A stretch of DNA of 64,000 bases. Origin: Leptospira mtsangambouensis (lineage in GTDB: Bacteria > Spirochaetota > Leptospiria > Leptospirales > Leptospiraceae). The notes beneath the pieces were generated by a model. It had not been told where the DNA came from. It was given only the letters and a program-made list of their open reading frames with translations, and did no database searches. Both the position numbers and the translations under genes were made by a program. The stretch lies in the NCBI RefSeq assembly GCF_004770475.1, contig NZ_RQHK01000017.1, positions 124,001 to 188,000 of the forward strand. The letters are read 5' to 3'. The first letter of the stretch is position 1; the number at the start of each line of letters is the position of its first letter. Below, piece after piece: positions 27,675-36,319 of the stretch.

Positions 27675-30011
27675 TTATTCGTGGATGTATCCCCAGGTTT
27701 CTAATATTTTTTTCACCTCTTTGCCCATCTCTCTTTGTACATCCGATTCTCTCGTTCCACTAAAAGCACCATCGTTGTACACCCAAGGCAAGGAAGAAGT
27801 GGGAAAACCTTCTGGTTGCCTTTCTGATACAATTAAGTCTTCTATGTTGGTGATGGACCTTTGGTATTCCAACCCATACCTTCCAAAACGAACAGGAATC
27901 GTTTTTCCATTCCTTGAAAAACTAAAAAATGCACCGAGTTCTGGATTCACTGTTTTGAATACCACTTCCTCCCCTTGGGTTGTCTGAGAAGGTTTTGATT
28001 CTTTTTGTAAGGAAATGGATTTGGCGGAACCGGAACCAAGTTGGATCGCAGGAGAGATCTCCCAATCATAAATGGAACCTTGGACATTCAAAGAAAGGAA
28101 ATCACGACAAAGTGCTTCCGAACAAGGTGGAATTAAAATTCGCAAATTGTTTCTTTTTAAAAAGTTTTCCCGGCGAAAGTCTGACCTTGCCGTTTGTAAA
28201 AGACTCTCACCTTCGGGCAAAGGACTGAGGTTATTTTTTTCCTCTGGATCTTTTTTTAAATCATACAACTCTTCGGCCATTGTATGAGGTTCACCAGCCG
28301 ATGTTCGCCTAACTGTCGTAAAACCAGGATACCTACGAATGTACTTATATTTTTCCGTCCGAACTGATTCCGACATTCTTCCTTCTGTATAAATAAACTC
28401 TTCTTTTGGACAAATATTTGTTATGCGAATGCAAGACGAATAATCGGCCCCTTGGTAAGTAGAATTTTTAGGTAATAAATCAAGAAATCCTAAAATGGTT
28501 GGTGCCAACGACAATAAAGACGATTGGCCAGAAATTCGAATTTGTCCTCCATTTGCCTTTTTGACAAGGTCAGATTCTAAACTTTCTTTTAAAGACTTAG
28601 GAAGTTTGATAAAGTATGGGACATTGATTTCTTCATCATAATGAGTTTCCCCATGACCAAACCGAGTTTGCATAATGAAATGATAACTATAATCGTGGTG
28701 TGCACTGAATAGTTCCCCATGATCACCGGTCACTATGATCATAGTTTCTTCATAAGTGCCTTCTTTCTTTAGCCTTTCCACAAGCCTCCCAATTTCTCGG
28801 TCCGTATAATGCATTTCGCCGAGGTAACGTTGCACGGGAGATTCATATCGATAAAACAGATGGGAAGGAACGATCGATCGAACTGCAGCCATATCTTCTG
28901 GAGGTGGAGAATATGAGGCATGAGGCGTATTCAAATTAAAATGTAAAAAATAGGGTCTATCTTTGTATTCTGAAACAAACTGGATTGCTTTATTTGTGAG
29001 AACTTCGGTATCCACTATGTCCATTCCCACCTGGAAAGAGTTGTGAAATCCCAAATCCAAACCAACCGTTGTGTAATCCAAAAAGAAAACATTATTCATG
29101 ATTGTTTGGGTAAAGTATCCTGCTTCCCGAAATGTTTTGGCTAAATTGTCTCTTTTTTTTCCATAATAAACTTTTCTTTGGTAGGGTTTTGTCGAAAACC
29201 AAGAATTCCCCAAACCCAGGTTAGACGAATATTCCGAATGAAAAAAAGACATCATCGAAGGTTTGGTCCAGTTCCCATTTGCAAAAGGATTTTCAAAAAA
29301 CACCGACTCCTTTGCCATCTGATCCATCACGGGTGTGACAGAATGAGGGTAACCATAAGACCCAAAAAAATCTTTTCTTGCAGAATCAATGACAATTAGT
29401 ATCACAGACTTTGGTTTTCTAGTTTCCTGACTTTCAAAACCAAACCCTTCTCTTTGATATAACAAAGGTTCGCCGACAAAGAGATAACTATCCGCACTCT
29501 CCCAAACTAATCTTAGTAATTGTTGTTCCCTTATTTCTAAAATTTCTTTTTTTGAAAACCAACGTTCCTTAGATAATCCGGTAAGGTCCCATTCTTTTAA
29601 AAGAGTTTCTCCTGAATAAATTTTGAACTTTCCTGAAACTTGGGTTTGGTATTCCGTTCCACCTAACAAACCTATAAGGGAAGAAAATTCATATTCTCCT
29701 TTAGTTACCTTAAATTCATACTCTTGGCCCGGTGGAAAAAAAAGAGAATCCAAAGAATGGTTTAAAAAAATCTCTTTGTCTGTATTGAATGTAACTTGTG
29801 TATTTTCCCATTTGCGAGAGAGGGGAAGTCCACTTTGACGACCTGGATTTTTTTTCCAATGGTAGGGTAATAAATCACGCGAGATGGCGATTTTTGATTT
29901 TGCATTTCGTAACTCCAAAACCAAATCCACTGGGAAACGTCTTTCCGATTTGTTCAAACAGCTGAAGAGACAAAAACAGATTGTCAGGGCGAAGGGAAGA
30001 GTCGCTCGCAT
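27675..30011 (-). CDS. Sulfatase-fold lipoprotein (alkaline phosphatase superfamily)
   Basis: This 778-residue exported lipoprotein (signal MRATLPFALTICFCLFSC, C18) has a beta-rich N-terminal domain (about 25-200) and a sulfatase/phosphotransferase domain (about 205-600). Metal and active-site motifs are VILIVIDSARKDFFGSYGY, GNWTKPSMMSF and VTGDHGELFSAHHDYSYHF. The nucleophile position holds threonine (WTKPS) instead of the cysteine needed for formylglycine. This points to a phosphoryl or phosphoethanolamine/phosphoglycerol transferase, or a phosphatase, rather than a true sulfatase. A C-terminal beta domain (about 640-778) follows. It is divergent from the monoglyceride lipase gene. Confidence 0.78.
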   Translation of the reverse strand: MRATLPFALTICFCLFSCLNKSERRFPVDLVLELRNAKSKIAISRDLLPYHWKKNPGRQSGLPLSRKWENTQVTFNTDKEIFLNHSLDSLFFPPGQEYEFKVTKGEYEFSSLIGLLGGTEYQTQVSGKFKIYSGETLLKEWDLTGLSKERWFSKKEILEIREQQLLRLVWESADSYLFVGEPLLYQREGFGFESQETRKPKSVILIVIDSARKDFFGSYGYPHSVTPVMDQMAKESVFFENPFANGNWTKPSMMSFFHSEYSSNLGLGNSWFSTKPYQRKVYYGKKRDNLAKTFREAGYFTQTIMNNVFFLDYTTVGLDLGFHNSFQVGMDIVDTEVLTNKAIQFVSEYKDRPYFLHFNLNTPHASYSPPPEDMAAVRSIVPSHLFYRYESPVQRYLGEMHYTDREIGRLVERLKKEGTYEETMIIVTGDHGELFSAHHDYSYHFIMQTRFGHGETHYDEEINVPYFIKLPKSLKESLESDLVKKANGGQIRISGQSSLLSLAPTILGFLDLLPKNSTYQGADYSSCIRITNICPKEEFIYTEGRMSESVRTEKYKYIRRYPGFTTVRRTSAGEPHTMAEELYDLKKDPEEKNNLSPLPEGESLLQTARSDFRRENFLKRNNLRILIPPCSEALCRDFLSLNVQGSIYDWEISPAIQLGSGSAKSISLQKESKPSQTTQGEEVVFKTVNPELGAFFSFSRNGKTIPVRFGRYGLEYQRSITNIEDLIVSERQPEGFPTSSLPWVYNDGAFSGTRESDVQREMGKEVKKILETWGYIHE

Positions 30012-30094
30012 ATGGAACCAGTTTGGAAAACAGGTTTCCTAAGAATAGGAAAAGTTCTTTCTTTTTAGGTTTCCATCATACATTCTTGACATCT

Positions 30095-30961
30095 ATGAGT
30101 AATTGGGAACAAGCCTACTCCCGTGAGGAGTCTACCTTTCAAAACAAAGACGGCGGTAAAATTTATTACCAAATTTACCGACCTAAATCGGGAGTTAAAC
30201 GTGTCCTTGTGGTCCACCACGGGATCGGGGAACACGGTGGTCGTTACAATTTTTTATTGGAAGCAATGGCAGAACGCAATTACGCCATTTACCTCATCGA
30301 TGCCAGAGGTCATGGTAAGTCCGATGGACGCCGTGGTGTCATCACTCATTTCTCGGATTTTTTTGCTGACCTAAAAGAACTCATCGATATCGCCAAACGA
30401 AACGAAGGCGTCAGTAAAGTTACCTTACTTGGTCACTCTATGGGTGCAGCCATTACCTTTCTTTACACTGCCACAGACAACTACCAAAATGATTTAGATG
30501 CTTATATCTGTAGTGCTCTTCCCATCAAAGTCAAAACAGACCTGGTAATGGATATCAAAAAAGGCGCCGGTGGGTTTTTAGCAAAACTTGCGCCCACTCT
30601 TACAGTTCCCACAGGACTTGATGTCAATATGATTTCTCATGACAAGTCAGTCGTAGAAGCCTATGTAAAAGATCCATTGGTGCATGGAAACGTTGGAGCC
30701 TACTTAGGTGACTATTTACTCAACTGCTACACTCTTGCATTAGAATCGGCTACAAAAATCAATGTACCAATTTATATGTTCCATGGGAAAGAAGATCAAA
30801 TTGCTCTTGTCCAAGGAACTTTGGAAGCCTTTGAAAAGGTAAACTCCAAAGACAAAACAATGAAAATTTTTGACGGATTGTACCACGAAACCATGAACGA
30901 ACTCCCGCAAGACAGAGCTCTCGTCTTTAAAGAGTTAGTTGCTTGGATCGATAAACACTAA
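30095..30961 (+). CDS. Alpha/beta hydrolase, monoacylglycerol lipase-like
   Basis: This 288-residue cytosolic serine hydrolase of the Hydrolase_4 (monoglyceride lipase/lysophospholipase) family has the nucleophile elbow LLGHSMGAA with S115. The oxyanion region is VVHHGIGEHGGRY and the family's DARGHGKSDGRRG follows. The acid is in MFHGKEDQIAL and the histidine in GLYHETMNE. The start MSNWEQ (ATG 30095) fits the family N-terminus; the open frame further upstream would run into the divergent sulfatase gene. The MaoC pair follows after eight bases, so the three genes likely form an operon for lipid turnover. Confidence 0.87.
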   Translation: MSNWEQAYSREESTFQNKDGGKIYYQIYRPKSGVKRVLVVHHGIGEHGGRYNFLLEAMAERNYAIYLIDARGHGKSDGRRGVITHFSDFFADLKELIDIAKRNEGVSKVTLLGHSMGAAITFLYTATDNYQNDLDAYICSALPIKVKTDLVMDIKKGAGGFLAKLAPTLTVPTGLDVNMISHDKSVVEAYVKDPLVHGNVGAYLGDYLLNCYTLALESATKINVPIYMFHGKEDQIALVQGTLEAFEKVNSKDKTMKIFDGLYHETMNELPQDRALVFKELVAWIDKH

Positions 30962-30969
30962 GGAGATAA

Positions 30970-31413
30970 ATGCCAATGGCAATAACCAAAGATATAGTTG
31001 GAAAAAAACTAGATCGTTTTGATTTCACAGTGGAACGAGGAAAGATCAAAGAATTCTGCCTCGCCATCAACGAAAAAAACCCAATCTATTTTGACGTAGA
31101 AGAAGCTAAAAAAGCTGGATACTCTGATGTTCCTGCTCCACCAACTTTCCCTACAGTCATTATGTTTTGGGGATACCCAAAGATTTGGAACGATATGGCC
31201 GAACTCGGTATCGACCTTTCCAAAATCCTTCACTTAAAAGAAGAGTATACGTACCACAAAATTCTGTATCCGGGCAAAGTGTACGCACAGTCCGAAATTT
31301 CTGACGTAAAAGTTGGAAGAGCAGAAATCGTTACTTTCAAAACAACCATCTATGATGAAAAAAATGATCCCATCCTTTCTGCTGAGATGGCGATTTTCAT
31401 TCGTAAGGATTAA
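30970..31413 (+). CDS. MaoC-like dehydratase, FAS1_DH type (HadA-like)
   Basis: This 147-residue hotdog-fold protein resembles the N-terminal/HadA-like half of (3R)-hydroxyacyl-ACP or -CoA dehydratases. It shows the early [40 protein letters not shown] and [11 protein letters not shown], which form the substrate tunnel but lack the catalytic Asp-His of the B subunit. Such proteins work as heterodimers with a MaoC partner, and that partner is the next gene, 15 bases later. A strong AAGGAG precedes the ATG by five bases. Probable role in fatty-acid chain dehydration or enoyl-thioester hydration. Confidence 0.85.
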   Translation: MPMAITKDIVGKKLDRFDFTVERGKIKEFCLAINEKNPIYFDVEEAKKAGYSDVPAPPTFPTVIMFWGYPKIWNDMAELGIDLSKILHLKEEYTYHKILYPGKVYAQSEISDVKVGRAEIVTFKTTIYDEKNDPILSAEMAIFIRKD

Positions 31414-31428
31414 TACAGGAGGCTAACA

Positions 31429-31848
31429 ATGGCAAAAATCGAATTTGATAAAGTAGAAGTTGGTCAGACTCTTCCTCCCCTCGACATCCCTGTTATCGAA
31501 CATGCAAATTTAGTTCGTTATGCGGGAGCATCCGGAGATTTTAACCCCATCCACAACGATCCAGACTTCGCAAGAAAAGCAGGCCTTGATGGAACCATTT
31601 CTCATGGTATGTATGTAATGGCACAAGTAGGAAGACTTTGTACTTCTTGGGCTGAGCAAAAAGACATCGCATACTTTGGTGTGACTTTCAAAGCCATGAC
31701 GAAACTCGGCGAAAAACTAACAATCGTTGGAACCATCAAAAAGAAATTTGAAAAAGATGGTAAAAAAACTGTGACTGTACTTGTAGAAGCAAAAAACGAA
31801 GCTGGTGAAGTAAAAGCCGGTGGAGATTTAGTCGTCAACGCAGTATAA
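31429..31848 (+). CDS. MaoC-family (R)-specific hydratase (HadB-like)
   Basis: This 139-residue hotdog-fold hydratase/dehydratase carries the hydratase-2 motif YAGASGDFNPIHNDPDFARKAGL with catalytic D37 and H42. The conserved ISHGMYVMAQVGRL follows. It interconverts (3R)-hydroxyacyl and trans-2-enoyl thioesters and probably pairs with the HadA-like protein encoded directly upstream. A near-perfect AGGAGG ribosome site lies six bases before ATG. A clear rho-independent terminator lies about 60 bases beyond the stop and ends the lipase-MaoC operon. Confidence 0.88.
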   Translation: MAKIEFDKVEVGQTLPPLDIPVIEHANLVRYAGASGDFNPIHNDPDFARKAGLDGTISHGMYVMAQVGRLCTSWAEQKDIAYFGVTFKAMTKLGEKLTIVGTIKKKFEKDGKKTVTVLVEAKNEAGEVKAGGDLVVNAV

Positions 31849-31907
31849 GTAAACTTTGATTTCTTTCTGATTCGCAAATACAGAATCAAAACGGAATTAA
31901 AAACTAT

Positions 31908-31945
31908 AAAAGCATCGAGGGAAACTTCGGTGCTTTTTTATTTTA
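31908..31945 (+). terminator. Rho-independent terminator of the lipase-MaoC operon
   Basis: AAAAGCATCGA (31908-31918) pairs with TTCGGTGCTTTT (31926-31937) over about 11 base pairs with one G-T, followed by a T run. Confidence 0.88.
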
Positions 31946-31969
31946 TAAATACTATTTCCTATTTTCTTC

Positions 31970-32069
31970 GGGCGCCTCGAATCGCATAACAAATCAATAT
32001 TTTATCCTGTAACGACCGCGCTATCCGCTCCAATCCTTCGGATTTCCACGTCTATCGCTGGCGCGGGGA
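31970..32069 (+). repeat. Dispersed G+C-rich intergenic repeat, copy C
   Basis: This copy has ends GGGCGCCTCG (31970-31979) and GGCGCGGGGA (32060-32069). The central block at 32013-32047 is identical to copy A near 9.57 kb. It is the shortest copy and lies between the terminator of the MaoC operon and the defence island. Confidence 0.78.
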
Positions 32070-32236
32070 TTGACCCATGGTTCGAGATATACGTTGATTT
32101 AAAGACAAAAGATCTACCAACTAACGCATCTTCTAGATTTAATGCTTACTGAAAGACCAGATTTCTCAAAAAAATCTTGACGTTAATAAAAAAAGAAGTC
32201 GAATCTTGAATGCTTAGGCAATTTGATTAAATTTTT

Positions 32237-32265
32237 TTAACATTTTGTGAGCGTATCTTTCTAAA
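32237..32265 (+). promoter_or_regulatory. Candidate promoter of the defence island
   Basis: TTAACA (32237-32242), 17 bases and TCTAAA (32260-32265) lie about 30 bases before the helicase ATG. The match is moderate. The surrounding 200 bases are very A+T-rich with no other gene. Confidence 0.35.
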
Positions 32266-32293
32266 ACTATTCAATATCCTATCACCTTTCTTA

Positions 32294-35173
32294 ATGAACC
32301 TAGTTCCACACCAAAGAAAAATTCTCGCTCTAGAACTGACAAGAAAACGTGCTTCTGGCGATCCAGAAAGACTCGGAAAGGCTATGCTGGGTGCTCAGGT
32401 CGACTTGAATCCGCATCAATTAGATGCAGCTTTATTTGCATTGGAATCTCCTTTATCAAGAGGAGTAATCCTGGCTGATGAAGTGGGCCTAGGAAAAACA
32501 ATTGAAGCTGGACTTGTACTTTCTCAATTTTTGTCGGAAGAAAAAAAAAGAATATTGATTATTGCACCTGCAAATTTAAGGAAACAATGGAGTGGTGAGC
32601 TACAAGAGAAATTCCATTTAAAGTCTGAAATTATCGAAGGAAAAAACTTTAATTCAATTCAAAAAAGTGGAATTCATAATCCCTTTAACAACGAAAAAGT
32701 AGTTATAGTTTCATATCAATTTGCCAAAGCGAAGGCATTCGAAATTTCACAAATTTCTTGGGATCTCGTAATCTTAGACGAGGCTCACCGACTTAGAAAT
32801 GTTTACAAAGAGTCCAATGTTATCGCAAATACAATAAAAGAAAGTTTACGTGGTCGTTTCAAACTTCTCCTTACTGCAACTCCACTTCAAAATTCACTCA
32901 GCGAATTGTATGGATTAGTAAGCATCATCGACGAACAAACATTTGGTGATTTTGATAGTTTTTCACAGCAGTTTTTGCGAATCCAATCAGAAGAACAACT
33001 TCAGTTACTTAAAAACAGAATCGAAGGAATTTGCAAAAGAACTCTTCGCAAACAAGTATTAGAATATATCAAATATACAAAGAGAATTCCTATTACAAAA
33101 GAGTTTATCCCAAACGCAGACGAAGATCGTTTACACGAATGGATTAGTGCTTATTTGCAGCGGGAAAACTTAGCCGCACTTCCCAAAAGTCAAAGGAAAC
33201 TAATGACTTTAATTTTACGCAAACTCCTCGCTTCTTCCACTTATGCAATAGCTGGTACTTTGCAGGCATTAGTAGATAGATTAGAAAAAAAACTAGGAGT
33301 TTCTGATAACTCTCTCGATTTAGAGATCGAAAAGTTAATTGCAGACGACTTTGAAGAATATGAAGAAATAAAAGAAGAATGGTCTGATTTTCAAACTCAA
33401 AAGTCTATTCCCGAAAATCTTTTTCTGATTGAATCAGCAGAAGACCTAAGAGCTGAAATCAAAGAATTAAAAGAGTACTTAGCACTTGCTAATAATATCC
33501 AAGCCAATAGCAAAGCCGAAGTTCTACTCACGGGTCTTGGACAAGCGTTTTCCGAAATGGAAAGACTAGGTGGAGCAAAAAAAGCTGTTATTTTTACAGA
33601 GTCGAGACGCACCCAAAACTATCTATTCGACTTTTTATCAATCAATGGTTATGCGAATCAAATCTTGTTATTCAATGGCTCCAACAATGATGATACTTCA
33701 AAGAAGATCTTTGCAGCTTGGATGGAAAAGTATAAAGGAACAGATAAAATTTCTGGTTCTAAGACAGCAGATATTAGGGCTGCACTTGTAGAAGAATTTA
33801 AAGAAAAAAGGCAAATTTTAATAGCAACGGAAGCTGCAGCCGAAGGAATCAATCTTCAATTTTGTTCTATCGTCGTAAACTACGACTTACCTTGGAATCC
33901 GCAAAGGATTGAACAAAGGATCGGAAGATGCCATAGATATGGTCAAAATTTTGATGTCGTAGTCGTTAATTTCCTAAATAAAAAGAACCTAGCCGATGTA
34001 CGCGTATACGAATTGTTAAGCGAAAAATTTCAATTATTCAGTGGTGTATTTGGAGCCAGCGACGAAGTTCTTGGAAACGTTGAAACTGGCGTTGATTTTG
34101 AAAAAAGAATTGCAGAAATTTTCCAATCTTGTCGTACCAAAGAAGAAATCCAAGATGCATTTGATAAACTTCAATCTGAGCTACAATCGGATATAAATGA
34201 AAGAATAAAAGAAACTAGAGAAAAGTTACTTACAAACTTTGACGAAATTGTCCAAGAAAAGCTTAAGATCCGAATGGAAGAAAGTGAGATTTTGTTCGAT
34301 CGCCAAACTAAATTACTATGGATTTTAACAAAGGATGCCATACATAAACATGGAAAAACAAATGACTTAGATCTTAGTTTCCGTTTAGACTCTAACCCAT
34401 TTCCATCTCTTCCAATTCAACTTGGCCACTACCGGATGGGAAAATCTTTATTTCAAGAAAACTCATTCCATTCTAACCATCCCCTTGCCAAAAAAATCTT
34501 GGAAGCAGCAGTCAATGAAGCAATTCCAGAAGATGGTATATTGAAATTTACTCTAAGCAAAGATAGAATTGATCAGAGTTATGCGAATATAAAAAACAAA
34601 CAAGGTGATATTTTAGCTACACTTTGGACTTTGGATAGTTTTGAGAAAGAAGAAGTCCTTTTAATAACAATTCTGTGGGAAGATGGCTCAACCTTAGACA
34701 ACGAACAAGCAATTCGTCTATTTTCTAGATCCTGTCAGTGGAAGCCATATGCTGAAAAAGATTTAAATTCAAGAACAACTAAATTTGAAGAAATTCATTC
34801 AAACAAAAAGAACCAAATCTTAATCAATCGAGACTTAAGAAACCAAGATCTTTTTACAAAGGAATATGAAAAACTAGATGCCTGGGCCGATGACAAACGA
34901 TTGAGCCTGCAAAAAGAACTCAGGTCTTTTGATGAGGAAATCAAAATTCGCAAAAAACAAGCAAAAGATGCGGGGAACCTAACAGATAGACTAAAACTCG
35001 AAAGAGAAAGGAAAGAAATCGAAAAAAGAAGGGATGAGGCCTGGAAGAGTTTTGAAATGGCACGTCGTTCTATTGATGAAGAAAAGGAAAAATTCTTAGA
35101 GGAAATGGAAAAGAAAGCTAAATTTGTAACAGATGAAACTGTTTTATTTTGCGGCAAAATACAAATTGTTTGA
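32294..35173 (+). CDS. SNF2/RapA-type DEAD/DEAH helicase, defence-associated
   Basis: This 959-residue superfamily 2 helicase/translocase has Walker A DEVGLGKT (62-69), motif Ia APANLRKQW, Walker B DEAH (162-165) and motif III LTATPLQNS. Helicase_C motifs include KAVIFTESRRTQ, TEAAAEGINLQF and QRIEQRIGRCHRYGQ. This is the RapA/HepA-like SNF2 arrangement. An insertion of about 150 residues separates the lobes, and the C-terminal 250 residues are highly charged coiled coil (about 860-940). It starts the island that continues with Abi_2, Mod and Res. Similar helicases accompany type III-like R-M loci and DISARM (DrmD), and probably move along DNA or remove bound proteins. The gene is clearly A+T-richer than housekeeping neighbours, suggesting transfer. 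Confidence 0.88.
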   Translation: MNLVPHQRKILALELTRKRASGDPERLGKAMLGAQVDLNPHQLDAALFALESPLSRGVILADEVGLGKTIEAGLVLSQFLSEEKKRILIIAPANLRKQWSGELQEKFHLKSEIIEGKNFNSIQKSGIHNPFNNEKVVIVSYQFAKAKAFEISQISWDLVILDEAHRLRNVYKESNVIANTIKESLRGRFKLLLTATPLQNSLSELYGLVSIIDEQTFGDFDSFSQQFLRIQSEEQLQLLKNRIEGICKRTLRKQVLEYIKYTKRIPITKEFIPNADEDRLHEWISAYLQRENLAALPKSQRKLMTLILRKLLASSTYAIAGTLQALVDRLEKKLGVSDNSLDLEIEKLIADDFEEYEEIKEEWSDFQTQKSIPENLFLIESAEDLRAEIKELKEYLALANNIQANSKAEVLLTGLGQAFSEMERLGGAKKAVIFTESRRTQNYLFDFLSINGYANQILLFNGSNNDDTSKKIFAAWMEKYKGTDKISGSKTADIRAALVEEFKEKRQILIATEAAAEGINLQFCSIVVNYDLPWNPQRIEQRIGRCHRYGQNFDVVVVNFLNKKNLADVRVYELLSEKFQLFSGVFGASDEVLGNVETGVDFEKRIAEIFQSCRTKEEIQDAFDKLQSELQSDINERIKETREKLLTNFDEIVQEKLKIRMEESEILFDRQTKLLWILTKDAIHKHGKTNDLDLSFRLDSNPFPSLPIQLGHYRMGKSLFQENSFHSNHPLAKKILEAAVNEAIPEDGILKFTLSKDRIDQSYANIKNKQGDILATLWTLDSFEKEEVLLITILWEDGSTLDNEQAIRLFSRSCQWKPYAEKDLNSRTTKFEEIHSNKKNQILINRDLRNQDLFTKEYEKLDAWADDKRLSLQKELRSFDEEIKIRKKQAKDAGNLTDRLKLERERKEIEKRRDEAWKSFEMARRSIDEEKEKFLEEMEKKAKFVTDETVLFCGKIQIV

Positions 35174-35199
35174 CAGTCATTTTCTGTTCATTTTTTCCC

Positions 35200-35231
35200 T
35201 TGCCAGCCTTGTTTTTTTGCCATTTTATAAT
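35200..35231 (+). promoter_or_regulatory. Candidate promoter of the Abi leader
   Basis: A perfect TATAAT lies at 35226-35231, but the nearest -35-like TTGCCA (35200-35205) is 20 bases away, longer than ideal. If used, transcription would begin near 35238 and make a leader of about 165 bases before the Abi start codon. Confidence 0.35.
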
Positions 35232-35237
35232 GCAAAA

Positions 35238-35402
35238 TCCCAACTCAAAATATGAACTTTTTAAAAATGATTTTCTGAGCCTAGATGATTTTTCACTTGC
35301 GAATCTACCCAGATGGCCGATCATGATAGATAGCATACCTGCCAGGCCTCTGAATGTAAGCCCAAATTGGCAGGTCTTTTGCCCTTCCCGGAATCAAGGG
35401 CG
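35238..35402 (+). ncRNA. Structured leader of the Abi_2 gene, possible abiF-type regulatory RNA
   Basis: The non-coding gap between helicase and Abi_2 ends in two strong hairpins. ACCUGCCA (35337-35344) pairs perfectly with UGGCAGGU (35368-35375), with an inner GGC/GCC extension, and the stem is followed by CUUUUG, like a weak terminator. GCCCUU (35381-35386) pairs perfectly with AAGGGC (35396-35401), which contains the ribosome site two bases before ATG 35403. A conserved RNA motif is known upstream of abiF genes in diverse bacteria, and type III toxin-antitoxin loci have the same RNA-terminator-toxin order. Assignment to either class is inference; I could not match the consensus. Confidence 0.5.
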
Positions 35403-36314
35403 ATGATCTACCAAAAAAAAGCCTTAACCATCGATGAACAAGCCGATCAACTTCTTTCCAGAGGTTTGGTATGCGACCGCATTGACTTAGTATCAATCTT
35501 AAAACAAGTTAGTTACTATCGATTGAGTGGCTATTGGTTTCCTTTTCGAAATTATCCAAACGAAGAATTTAGACAAAACACCACTCTGAAAGAAATTTGG
35601 AGCCGTTATTGTTTTGATCGTAAACTTCGTTTACTGGTTCTTGATGGCATCGAGAAAATAGAAATTGCTCTACGAACCGATATCACATACAAACTATCTC
35701 ACCAAACAGGTGCTTTTGGATACATAGAACCCTCTGCCTTTCCCATGTTAAAAGAACCTGAATTTTTGAAACTCCAAGAGGAAATCAAAAAAGAATATTC
35801 ACGAAGTAAGGAAAAATTTGTCTCACATTTCCAACACAAATATGGTGAAGAGCATGATTCTCTGCCTCTTTGGATGGCTACTGAGCTCATCAGTTTTGGT
35901 ACACTGTTTACTATGTACAGAGGAATCGCTACCTCCACTTCAAAATCGATTGCTAAAAAATACAATTTACCTGAACCTGTTCTCTTGTCTTGGATCGGAA
36001 GTTTAAACTCAGTCAGGAACATTTGTGCACACCATTCTAGGTTGTGGAATCGAGAGTTTGGATACAAACCAATGCTTCCGAGAAATGATTTAGGTTGGAA
36101 ACAACCAGTCGAAATCCAACCAAACAAAATCTTTGTGATTCTATCGATCATTCAATATATGCTAAATTTCATTTCCCCAACTAGCCAATGGAAATTTCGT
36201 TTTTTAGATTTACTTACTCTCTATCCTACCATTCCCATTCGCGAAATGGGTTTTCCTGAAAGATGGAAAGAGGTTCCGTTTTGGAATCTAACCAAAACAC
36301 AATCAAGGAATTAA
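35403..36314 (+). CDS. Abi_2 (AbiD/AbiF) family protein, HEPN RNase
   Basis: This 303-residue abortive-infection protein has the family N-terminus MIYQKKALTIDEQADQLLSRG followed by VSYYRLSGYWFPFR. The central DRKLRLLVLDGIEKIEIALRTDITYKL follows. Near residue 205 is SVRNICAHHSRLWNR, which contains the RxxxxH catalytic motif of the HEPN RNase superfamily. Members probably cleave cellular RNA on phage infection and stop growth. ATG 35403 is chosen because it matches the family start; the open frame upstream overlaps the leader hairpins. The ribosome site is inside a hairpin, so translation is probably restrained. Its stop is five bases before the methyltransferase ATG, and the latter's ribosome site lies inside this gene, so Abi and Mod are coupled. 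Confidence 0.88.
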   Translation: MIYQKKALTIDEQADQLLSRGLVCDRIDLVSILKQVSYYRLSGYWFPFRNYPNEEFRQNTTLKEIWSRYCFDRKLRLLVLDGIEKIEIALRTDITYKLSHQTGAFGYIEPSAFPMLKEPEFLKLQEEIKKEYSRSKEKFVSHFQHKYGEEHDSLPLWMATELISFGTLFTMYRGIATSTSKSIAKKYNLPEPVLLSWIGSLNSVRNICAHHSRLWNREFGYKPMLPRNDLGWKQPVEIQPNKIFVILSIIQYMLNFISPTSQWKFRFLDLLTLYPTIPIREMGFPERWKEVPFWNLTKTQSRN

Positions 36315-36319
36315 AGAAA

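Noticed and set aside
27675..30011. Classical formylglycine sulfatase
   Set aside because: The nucleophile position is threonine and the C/S-x-P-x-R motif is absent.
35505..35700. Phase-variable simple repeats in the restriction genes
   Set aside because: No long homopolymer or short tandem repeat was found in the abi, mod or res starts.
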